A stretch of DNA of 5,943 nt, from contig JAUVIX010000254.1 in the NCBI GenBank assembly GCA_030592565.1, positions 1 to 5,943 of the forward strand, given 5' to 3'. The notes under the pieces are model-generated. The model made no database searches. It saw only the letters and a list, made by a program, of their open reading frames with translations, and was not told the DNA's origin. Shown here piece after piece: positions 1-5,437 of the stretch. Numbering within the stretch: the stretch's first letter is position 1; the number at the start of each line of letters is the position of its first letter. Source of the stretch: Chlorobiota bacterium. GTDB lineage: Bacteria; Bacteroidota; Bacteroidia; Bacteroidales; JAADJA01. Made by a program: the position numbers and the translations under genes.

Positions 1-2036
1 ACTGGTATGGCGATGAGTTTAATGAAAATTCCGACCCAACATCTTCCAACGAAGCAGTTGATATTGAAGAATGCATGAGATATGCAAAAGAAAAAAACGT
101 GGGTGTTATTCTTTATTTGAATGATGTAGGGGCTAAAAAATTCGGATTGGAAAGAGTACTTGAACAGTTTGCCGAATGGGGTGCAAAAGGAGTTAAATAT
201 GGCTTTATGCGAGGTAGTTGGGAAGAAAGAGTAAGGCATACCCGCAATGTTGTGGAACTGTGCGCCAAGTACAAACTAATGGTTATTTTTCATGATAAAC
301 CCGTACCACCAAGTGGCGACAGGCGTACTTATCCTAACCTCCTTACCAAAGAATTCGGGCATTCGCAAGCCGATGCAAAAAAGTCTTACTTCCCTGAAAA
401 GCCTGTTACTTCTTCATTTGTAAATATGATTGCCGGTCCGCTGGATATGTGCAACGGATGGTTCGATTTAAATGGAGCACATTCACGGGTGAAAGTGTTT
501 CAGGAAATTCCGGGAACTGTTGCTGCCGAACTTGCCAAACTTATTGTGGTTTATACCGGCTGGGCAATATTGCCCGATAGCCCCGAAGAGTATCTTAAAA
601 AAGATGATCTGTTTGACTGTATCCGAAAAATGCCTCCTCAATTTGATAGTTATAAAGTGCTTGATGGAGAAATTGGTGAGTTTATTACCGTTGCCCGAAA
701 GGCAGGCGATAACTGGTTTGTGGGCGCTCTTACAAATAGAGAAGCACGAACACTCGAAATAGATTTTGGTTTTCTGCCCAAAGACAGGGTTTATGAAGCC
801 ACTTTATACCAAGATGCTGATGATTCTCATTTCCTGAATAATAAAGAAGAGTATAAAATACGAAAAGTAAACATTGATTCAGATACCAAACTAAAAGTAA
901 AACTTGCCCCCGGTGGTGGTTGTGCTATTTACCTTTCCGGCGAATTGCAATTAGATAAAGCAATAGGAGAAGCCCGTATTTCTGATAAAAATATATTAAT
1001 ACATGATGATTATTTCACTTGGGGTGGAAGTGTGATTAAAGGCGATGATGGAAAATACCATATGTTTTATGCCCGCTGGCCTCACGGCTCTACCAACAGG
1101 ATTGATACTATTATTGATAAATCATTTATGGGCTTCAAAGGATGGTTAAAATATTCCGAAATTGCCTATGCTGTATCCGATAATACTGATGGACCTTTTG
1201 AATATGTTAAAACTTTGATTAGTGGTTCGGGGGATTCCACAAGATGGAATTATTACGATGCACATAATCCTCATATTAAACGCTTTGACGGAAAAATATA
1301 TTTATACTTTATAGCAAATAATCCTCTGCATAATAAAAAAGAAAATCAAAACACATGGATGAAATATGTGGGCAGTCAGCGAATTGGTGTGGCAACAGCC
1401 GAAAGCCTTGAAGAATTGATAAAGGGGAGTTATCAAATATCATCAAAACCAATAATTGTTCCTGACAATAAAAACACTTTTCATAGGGTGGTAAACCCTT
1501 CTGTAACTCAAAGCCCTGACGGGAAATACCTGATGATGTTCAAATCAAGCAGTCAAAAAGACGGCCACGGACACATGACCCACTGGATTGCAGGGGCTGA
1601 CAATCCAGAAGGTCCGTATAAACTTATTGGTCCGGTATTTACTGATGAAGAATATTCTGCCGAAGATCCTTATTTTTGGTATGATAAGACGCGGAATAAG
1701 TTTTATGCCATTATTAAAGATTTTTCTCATTCCGGAAAACTCACACCACAGTTTGGATCATTGGCTTTAATTACTTCCGATGATGGAATTACCAATTGGA
1801 AGCCTGCCGAAAACTCTTTGGTTTCGCTACGGCAATATATTAACGAAACAGGAGATACCATAAAACTGGCACATCTCGAACGTCCGCAATTGCTTTTGGA
1901 TAATGATGGGCAGCCCTTGGTATTATATGCCGCAGCCTCCTTAAAATCTCCATTTCAATATAAATCTCCTGTAAAGGAAGGAAAACCGGAACATAATACT
2001 TTTAATGTTCAGATTTTTATTGATACAGCTTATTAA
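1..2036 (+). CDS. GH97-family glycosidase fused to a GH43-like beta-propeller, 5' end missing
   Basis: This is the 3' part of a multidomain glycoside hydrolase, probably secreted or periplasmic and acting on a polysaccharide or oligosaccharide. The frame is open from the first complete codon (position 3; it reads WYGDEF..., an early GH97 barrel segment), so the ATG at 75 is internal. Residues below are counted from that Met. Residues 1-190 are the GH97 (beta/alpha)8 barrel: YAKEKNVGVILY, VKYGFM (39-45), FHDKPVPPSG (72-81), RRTYPN (83-88), TKEFGHSQADA (91-101) and LPDSPEEY (166-173). Residues 200-290 fit the GH97 C-terminal beta-sandwich. Residues 305-650 resemble a GH43-like five-bladed propeller: HDDYFTWGGS (310-319), DGKYHMFYARWP, DAHNPH (395-400), NPSVTQSPDGKYLMMFKS, AEDPYFWY (529-536) and LERPQ (601-605). 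Candidate propeller acids are D311/D312, D395, E530 and E602. GH97 position 43 is Gly, as in the inverting SusB type, but other SusB catalytic positions are altered. The substrate is not predictable. The gene converges on maf with a 29-base gap. GH97 is firm; the propeller family is less certain. Confidence 0.87.
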   Translation, partial: WYGDEFNENSDPTSSNEAVDIEECMRYAKEKNVGVILYLNDVGAKKFGLERVLEQFAEWGAKGVKYGFMRGSWEERVRHTRNVVELCAKYKLMVIFHDKPVPPSGDRRTYPNLLTKEFGHSQADAKKSYFPEKPVTSSFVNMIAGPLDMCNGWFDLNGAHSRVKVFQEIPGTVAAELAKLIVVYTGWAILPDSPEEYLKKDDLFDCIRKMPPQFDSYKVLDGEIGEFITVARKAGDNWFVGALTNREARTLEIDFGFLPKDRVYEATLYQDADDSHFLNNKEEYKIRKVNIDSDTKLKVKLAPGGGCAIYLSGELQLDKAIGEARISDKNILIHDDYFTWGGSVIKGDDGKYHMFYARWPHGSTNRIDTIIDKSFMGFKGWLKYSEIAYAVSDNTDGPFEYVKTLISGSGDSTRWNYYDAHNPHIKRFDGKIYLYFIANNPLHNKKENQNTWMKYVGSQRIGVATAESLEELIKGSYQISSKPIIVPDNKNTFHRVVNPSVTQSPDGKYLMMFKSSSQKDGHGHMTHWIAGADNPEGPYKLIGPVFTDEEYSAEDPYFWYDKTRNKFYAIIKDFSHSGKLTPQFGSLALITSDDGITNWKPAENSLVSLRQYINETGDTIKLAHLERPQLLLDNDGQPLVLYAAASLKSPFQYKSPVKEGKPEHNTFNVQIFIDTAY

Positions 2037-2065
2037 TTATCCCAAAACTTTCATTGCTTCGTCAA

Positions 2066-2665
2066 TCACCCGATAAAATCCAAAACTTCCACATAAACTC
2101 TCTGAACCGGCAGCCCGACAACATTAAAATATGAACCTTCGATCTTTTCAATTCCGATATAGCCTATCCACTCCTGAATTCCATAAGCTCCTGCCTTGTC
2201 GAAGGGCTTGAAGTTTTCAATGTAATAATCAATCTCCTCCTTAGTAAGCTCTTTAAACCAAACCTTTGTTGTTGAATGGAAAGAGTGCATTTTTTCTTTT
2301 GTCCGTAAAGTAACTCCGGTTATTACTTTGTGTACCCTGCCTGATAATTTTGTTAAAATCCTGACTGCATCACTATAATTTTTAGGCTTTGGCAGAACCT
2401 CCCCATCTAACCAGACTATTGTGTCAGCAGTTATGAGAAGCACATTTTGATACTCATTATCAAATACAAAAGCTTTTGCTTTCAGTTCTGACAAGTAGAG
2501 TGCAATATCTTCACCCTTAAGATTATTTGGATAAAACTCATCAACGGAAAGAGGCATAACTTCAAAATCAATTCCCAATCCTGTAAGTAGCTCCTTCCTT
2601 CTTGGTGAATGTGAGGCAAGGATAACCCTGTAATCATGTATTTTAGCATTTATCATTCTTTTCAC
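2066..2665 (-). CDS. maf: Maf-family nucleoside triphosphate pyrophosphatase (dTTP/UTP type)
   Basis: Cytoplasmic house-cleaning enzyme of the Maf/YhdE family, expected to hydrolyse dTTP, UTP and modified pyrimidine nucleotides to the monophosphate and pyrophosphate. The length of 199 residues is normal. Family motifs are complete: the N-terminal substrate loop ILASHSPRRKELL (15-27), the acidic catalytic motif ITADTIV (78-84), LPKP (91-94), the LSGRVHKVITGV segment (107-118), FDKAGAYGIQ (155-164) and IEGSYFNVVGLP (175-186). The Gln in GIQ is typical of the YhdE-like (dTTP/UTP) subgroup. The longest frame starts with GTG at 2665, 6 bases after the UbiA stop. The ATG at codon 4 (2656), preceded by AAAAGA, is at least as likely and gives a 196-residue protein. 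It is the last gene of the phosphatase-prenyltransferase-maf unit. I see no hairpin terminator in the 29 bases between its stop and the convergent glycosidase stop. Confidence 0.94.
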   Translation of the reverse strand: MKRMINAKIHDYRVILASHSPRRKELLTGLGIDFEVMPLSVDEFYPNNLKGEDIALYLSELKAKAFVFDNEYQNVLLITADTIVWLDGEVLPKPKNYSDAVRILTKLSGRVHKVITGVTLRTKEKMHSFHSTTKVWFKELTKEEIDYYIENFKPFDKAGAYGIQEWIGYIGIEKIEGSYFNVVGLPVQRVYVEVLDFIG

Positions 2666-2671
2666 GTTAAG

Positions 2672-3613
2672 TTAGAGGCTGATGCAAAATAGCTGCATAG
2701 ATAAAATTCCTGCTACCATTACAATTTTAGCAGCATCACTTACAGATTTAAAATCTTCCTTGTTTTTTGATTTTATTGTCAGAAATAACAAATATGCAAA
2801 CAGGGTCTGAACAGCAATAAGCAGATACCAGAATATCATCATCAGATTGTGTTGAAACAAAACATATTGTCCGTAACCGAGTGCTGCCATTGTTAAAATA
2901 GTAAATATTATTACAATCATTTTTGATGTGCTAACACTATAAACAACCGATAAAGTTCTATAACCGGCTTTCATATCTCCCTCTCTGTCTTCAATATCTT
3001 TTACTATTTCACGTATTATTGATGTGAGGAATGCAAAAGATGCGTAGCTCTGAACCAGTGTACTTATATATTTTAAATCAGGCATTACTTCGGCAAAAAG
3101 TACAGGTTGAGAGCGAAGGGCAAAAAATTCATAAAGCCACACTATAAGGATGACCATAGCCGAAAGGAAAGAGATGGCAATGTTTCCAAGTATTGCTATT
3201 TTTTGATATGTTGTTGAGTAAAAATAAAGCAGGAGGGCAATGGCAATGAATATTAAGCCAAACATAAGATATCCAATACGGAATGAGAGATAAAATCCTA
3301 TAATCACACCTGTTATTGTTAATGTAAGATAGAGAATGTAGGCTATTTTCTTTGTCATCAGCTTACCGATCCACACTTTGTCCGGTTTGTTAATTTTGTC
3401 GGTCTCAACATCCAATATATCATTGATAATGTATCCTCCTGCCGCTATCAGTAGTGTGGAAAGAACCAGGAGAGCAAAATCAAAAGCACTAATGGCGAAA
3501 GAAATACCGGAGTTGGTGTAAAAAGGATTCAACAGGCAATATCGGATAAGATACTGGGTTAGGATAATAATTGCCAGATTGGGCACTCTGAATATTTTAA
3601 GGTATTGCGACAT
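2672..3613 (-). CDS. UbiA-family membrane prenyltransferase
   Basis: Integral membrane prenyltransferase that attaches an isoprenoid chain to an acceptor. In Bacteroidetes, members like this are usually annotated as geranylgeranylglycerol-phosphate geranylgeranyltransferase, but a quinone-precursor acceptor cannot be excluded from sequence. Both Asp-rich, Mg-diphosphate binding motifs of the superfamily are intact: NDILDVETD (64-72, followed by KINKPDK) and the second motif REIVKDIEDREGD (201-213), followed by GYRTL. About eight or nine hydrophobic spans are visible, roughly 11-30, 43-64, 89-109, 113-133, 139-161, 185-200, 231-252, 257-280 and 296-313. The 313-residue length is normal and the start is ATG. 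It lies 27 bases after the upstream phosphatase stop and only 6-15 bases before maf, so co-transcription is likely. The superfamily is certain; the acceptor specificity is an inference from annotation habit. Confidence 0.9.
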   Translation of the reverse strand: MSQYLKIFRVPNLAIIILTQYLIRYCLLNPFYTNSGISFAISAFDFALLVLSTLLIAAGGYIINDILDVETDKINKPDKVWIGKLMTKKIAYILYLTLTITGVIIGFYLSFRIGYLMFGLIFIAIALLLYFYSTTYQKIAILGNIAISFLSAMVILIVWLYEFFALRSQPVLFAEVMPDLKYISTLVQSYASFAFLTSIIREIVKDIEDREGDMKAGYRTLSVVYSVSTSKMIVIIFTILTMAALGYGQYVLFQHNLMMIFWYLLIAVQTLFAYLLFLTIKSKNKEDFKSVSDAAKIVMVAGILSMQLFCISL

Positions 3614-3640
3614 AAATCAAATAGCTATACTAGATCAGGA

Positions 3641-4162
3641 CTACCACTTAAATCCTTCGTCAGTCATCCAATGGTTCTGCATTTTCAAAGTTTGTTCAAT
3701 AACATCACGAACACAACCTTCACCACCTTTCTTAGGTGAGACATAAAGTGAAATTGATTTTATTTCGGGTACGGCATCAGCAGGGCAGCAGGGCAATCCA
3801 ACTTCTGTCATTGGTTTATGGTCGGGAATATCATCTCCCATATAGAGGACATTTTCCGGATCAATTTTATTATCACTGAGATATTTTTTCAGAACTGAGG
3901 ATTTTTCATCAACACCGAGAAAAAAGTCTTTTATCTTCAGAGCTTTAAATCTGTTAGACATTGATTTTGAAACACCTCCCGAAATTATTGCCACATTATA
4001 GCCTTTTTTTTTCGCAAGCTGCAAGGAGTAACCGTCTTTAACATTTGCTGTCCGTAAAGCTTCTCCGTCAGATTGCAGAATAATGGTTCCGTTTGTCAAA
4101 ACCCCGTCGTAATCGAATACGAAAGTTGTGATTTTTTTCAGTTTCTCTTTATATGTACTCAT
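3641..4162 (-). CDS. kdsC: HAD-family phosphatase, KdsC-like (Kdo-8-phosphate phosphatase)
   Basis: Small cap-less HAD phosphatase of the KdsC type. The expected reaction is Kdo 8-phosphate to Kdo plus phosphate, which feeds the lipopolysaccharide core; it is cytoplasmic and usually tetrameric. Counting from the ATG at 4162 (173 residues), motif I is FDYDGVLT (16-23, nucleophile D17 and acid/base D19), motif II is IISGG (59-63), motif III Lys is K87 in GVDEK, and motif IV is MGDDIPDHKPM (108-118, D110/D111 for Mg). KKGGEGCVRDVIE (144-156) matches the KdsC C-terminal tail. The frame stays open to a TTG at 4177, but that TTG overlaps a promoter-like TAGTTTTG element, so the ATG is preferred. 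A related Bacteroidetes branch acts on 9-phospho nonulosonates (KDN-9-phosphate), so the substrate could differ. It is first gene of the unit leading into UbiA and maf. Confidence 0.9.
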   Translation of the reverse strand: MSTYKEKLKKITTFVFDYDGVLTNGTIILQSDGEALRTANVKDGYSLQLAKKKGYNVAIISGGVSKSMSNRFKALKIKDFFLGVDEKSSVLKKYLSDNKIDPENVLYMGDDIPDHKPMTEVGLPCCPADAVPEIKSISLYVSPKKGGEGCVRDVIEQTLKMQNHWMTDEGFKW

Positions 4163-4174
4163 AAAATCTTTTTG

Positions 4175-4182
4175 CAAAACTA
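4175..4182 (-). promoter_or_regulatory. Bacteroidetes-type -7 promoter element (TAGTTTTG) for the kdsC unit
   Basis: The minus strand reads TAGTTTTGC, an exact match to the TAnnTTTG element of Bacteroidetes housekeeping promoters. It sits 12 bases before the ATG at 4162, so the expected transcript leader would be very short. I see no convincing TTG-type -33 box at the usual distance upstream; the region there is AT-rich (TAATTAATTA at 4205-4214). The placement argues for independent transcription of the phosphatase, UbiA and maf genes. Confidence 0.5.
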
Positions 4183-4217
4183 AGAAATTCGGTTTAAATT
4201 GCTGTAATTAATTAGTC

Positions 4218-4259
4218 GGCAGTCTCCAGTTGGCAGTCTCCAGTTGGCAATCTCCAATT
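4218..4259. repeat. Tandem repeat, three copies of a 14-base unit
   Basis: Three head-to-tail copies at 4218-4231, 4232-4245 and 4246-4259. The first two are identical (GGCAGTCTCCAGTT) and the third differs at two positions (GGCAATCTCCAATT). The 14-base unit is two heptads. Read on the minus strand the odd heptads are GACTGCC, GACTGCC and GATTGCC. It lies between the kdsC promoter and the 3' end of the DUF2520 gene and encodes nothing I recognise. Confidence 0.9.
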
Positions 4260-4308
4260 TTTCAGCCAGTAGTTAGCTCCTATCCACCACAGTTAATGAG
4301 AAGCCTGA

Positions 4309-4399
4309 TCAATCGTAAATCCATTGTCCACCCAAGATTTATCGTAGGTGATGTTTTCGTCAATCGTAAATCGTCAATCGAATTCGTCAATCGTAAATC
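4309..4399. repeat. Interspersed heptamer repeats GATTTAC / GATTGAC
   Basis: The 13-mer TCAATCGTAAATC occurs exactly three times, at 4309-4321, 4360-4372 and 4387-4399. On the minus strand the block from 4399 down to 4359 parses as GATTTAC, GATTGAC, a 6-base GAATTC interruption, GATTGAC, GATTTAC and GATTGAC. A partial inverted copy (AAGATTTATCG) sits near 4335-4345. The heptads resemble those of the neighbouring 14-base tandem repeat, so the two blocks may be degenerate parts of one array. Confidence 0.85.
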
Positions 4400-4400
4400 T

Positions 4401-4454
4401 TTTCCTCACTCCCTCGTCCTTTCGCTCCCTCGTTTAATCTCTCTCCGTTCCTCA
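4401..4454. repeat. Pyrimidine-rich tract with a 9-base direct repeat
   Basis: This stretch is nearly all pyrimidine on the plus strand (purine on the minus strand) and begins directly after the DUF2520 stop codon in its direction of transcription. CTCCCTCGT is repeated at 4409-4417 and 4425-4433, 16 bases apart. No hairpin or T-run of a standard terminator is visible. It completes the 4163-4451 spacer, in which I see no protein or RNA gene. Confidence 0.65.
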
Positions 4455-5231
4455 GTCAAAATCCATCTTCCCAATCCCCTCACTCAGTATCCTATATAAC
4501 TCCTGGTATTCAGGATAATCTTTAAGCATTTCAACATGCAACTTCATAATCATTTCATCGCCTCTTTTTGCCGGACCGGTTTGTGCATCTTCGGGTAAAA
4601 CTTGCTGAACTTTCTCCGCAGTTTCCTGAATCAGTGGCTTTAGCATATCAAAATCAAGTTCGTTATCCTGAACAATCTTTTGTGCAATTGAATACATAAA
4701 ATTGGAAAAATTGCTGGCGAACACAGCCGCAAGATGCAAAGTCCTTCGTTTTTCAGAATCAATAAAATATATTTTGTCTGTTAATGAAAGCGCAAGGCTT
4801 TTCAATCGCTCTATATTTTCAATATTGTTGGCTTCAATACAAACAGGAATTTCACTAAAATCAACTTTCCTCGATTTGGAAAATGTCTGCAAAGGGTAAA
4901 ACACACCGTAGTTTGAACTAAAATTCTTCAAAACATCAATCGTAGCAGAACCGGAAGTGTGCACGACAAGATTATTATTGAAATTTATCCTTTCTGCAAC
5001 CTGTATCAAAGCATCATCACTAACAGCGATGATGTAAAGGTCGGCATTGCCTGCAACTTCTTCAGGTTCAGTTGTGAAATTTGCTTCGACGTTTCCAGCC
5101 AGTATTTTTGCATTCGCTGCAGTCCGGCTGTAAACCTGCAAAATCTCCTTTTCCACCTCTTTCAGTGCCAGGGAAAGATGAGTCGCCACATTACCTGAGC
5201 CAATTATTACTATTTGATTGATTTCTTTCAA
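4452..5231 (-). CDS. Rossmann-like, DUF2520 domain-containing protein (NAD(P)-binding)
   Basis: Cytoplasmic protein of the DUF2520 family, related in fold to ketopantoate reductase and F420-dependent NADP oxidoreductases. The physiological substrate is unknown. The N-terminal Rossmann domain shows the dinucleotide motif IVIIGSGNVATHL (7-19), the strand-turn VYSRT (33-37), IIAVSDDAL (67-75) and VVHTSGS (89-95), followed by YGVFYPLQTFSK (108-119). The helical DUF2520 domain includes LHLAAVFASNFSNFM (165-179) and LPEDAQTGPAKRGD (212-225), which is the characteristic family signature. The length of 259 residues is normal. The start is TTG at 5231: an in-frame TAA directly precedes it, no Met occurs before residue 179, and the Rossmann strand begins at residue 6, so a later start is not possible. 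In many Bacteroidetes this gene lies just ahead of the KdsC-UbiA-Maf genes, as here, but in this window a repeat-filled spacer separates them. Confidence 0.92.
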   Translation of the reverse strand: MKEINQIVIIGSGNVATHLSLALKEVEKEILQVYSRTAANAKILAGNVEANFTTEPEEVAGNADLYIIAVSDDALIQVAERINFNNNLVVHTSGSATIDVLKNFSSNYGVFYPLQTFSKSRKVDFSEIPVCIEANNIENIERLKSLALSLTDKIYFIDSEKRRTLHLAAVFASNFSNFMYSIAQKIVQDNELDFDMLKPLIQETAEKVQQVLPEDAQTGPAKRGDEMIMKLHVEMLKDYPEYQELYRILSEGIGKMDFD

Positions 5232-5234
5232 TTA

Positions 5235-5239
5235 CCTTC
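5235..5239 (-). promoter_or_regulatory. Possible ribosome binding site before the TTG start
   Basis: The minus strand reads GAAGG, three bases (TAA) before the TTG at 5231. The purine core fits a Shine-Dalgarno site but the spacing is short, and Bacteroidetes often initiate without one. It modestly supports the TTG start of the DUF2520 gene. Confidence 0.3.
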
Positions 5240-5255
5240 AGCTAAATTATGGAGG

Positions 5256-5263
5256 CGAAGTTA
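5256..5263 (-). promoter_or_regulatory. Weak candidate -7 promoter element for the DUF2520 gene
   Basis: The minus strand reads TAACTTCG, one mismatch from the Bacteroidetes TAnnTTTG element, about 24 bases before the TTG start. I see no matching -33 box. Upstream is AT-rich, with ATTTTATGTTT repeated at 5269-5279 and 5281-5291 on the plus strand. Confidence 0.3.
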
Positions 5264-5316
5264 CTGAAATTTTATGTTTGATTTTATGTTTTTTCTGCAG
5301 CCGAGAGAAAACAGCT

Positions 5317-5381
5317 AGCAGAATAACAGAAAAGCAGTGGAGCATGCTCCTCTGCTATTCTATTCTGCTCCTCTGCTTTTC
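5317..5381. repeat. Large imperfect palindrome with a duplicated right arm
   Basis: A 53-base imperfect inverted repeat spans 5317-5369. Its centre is the perfect 12-base palindrome GGAGCATGCTCC (5339-5350) and its outer arms are AGCAGAAT (5317-5324) and ATTCTGCT (5362-5369). The right arm is duplicated: TGCTCCTCTGCTATTC (5345-5360) recurs as TGCTCCTCTGCTTTTC (5366-5381), so either copy could pair with the left arm. It lies 3' of the PspC-like gene and 5' of the DUF2520 gene. It could act as an RNA hairpin, but no clean T-run follows it on the minus strand, so I do not call it a terminator. Nothing else is visible in the 5232-5437 spacer apart from the candidate sites listed. Confidence 0.8.
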
Positions 5382-5437
5382 TTCCTACAGTTTGGCTTTT
5401 CAATCTTCCGGATTTTAAAGCTGGCCTTGCAATAGAG

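Noticed and set aside
1545..1770. Short frames on both strands inside the glycosidase gene
   Set aside because: They lie within the well-supported propeller coding region in other frames and show no family resemblance.
2037..2085. A protein-like tail (FYRVIDEAMKVLG, then stop) in another minus-strand frame overlapping the maf stop
   Set aside because: It could suggest a frameshift at the maf end, but the maf frame already has a normal length and a complete C-terminal motif (GSYFNVVGLP plus a helix), so I take it as chance.
4218..4399. Possible CRISPR array
   Set aside because: The repeats are 7-14 bases and directly tandem or irregularly spaced, without unique spacers of constant length, and no cas gene is in view.
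4230..4499. Open frame of 89 codons on the plus strand
   Set aside because: Its protein is made of repeat translations (NRKS recurring) from the heptamer region and overlaps the DUF2520 3' end; no family resemblance.
5317..5369. Intrinsic terminator for the PspC-like gene
   Set aside because: The hairpin is strong and lies about 70 bases past the stop, but the minus strand after it reads mixed sequence rather than a T-run.
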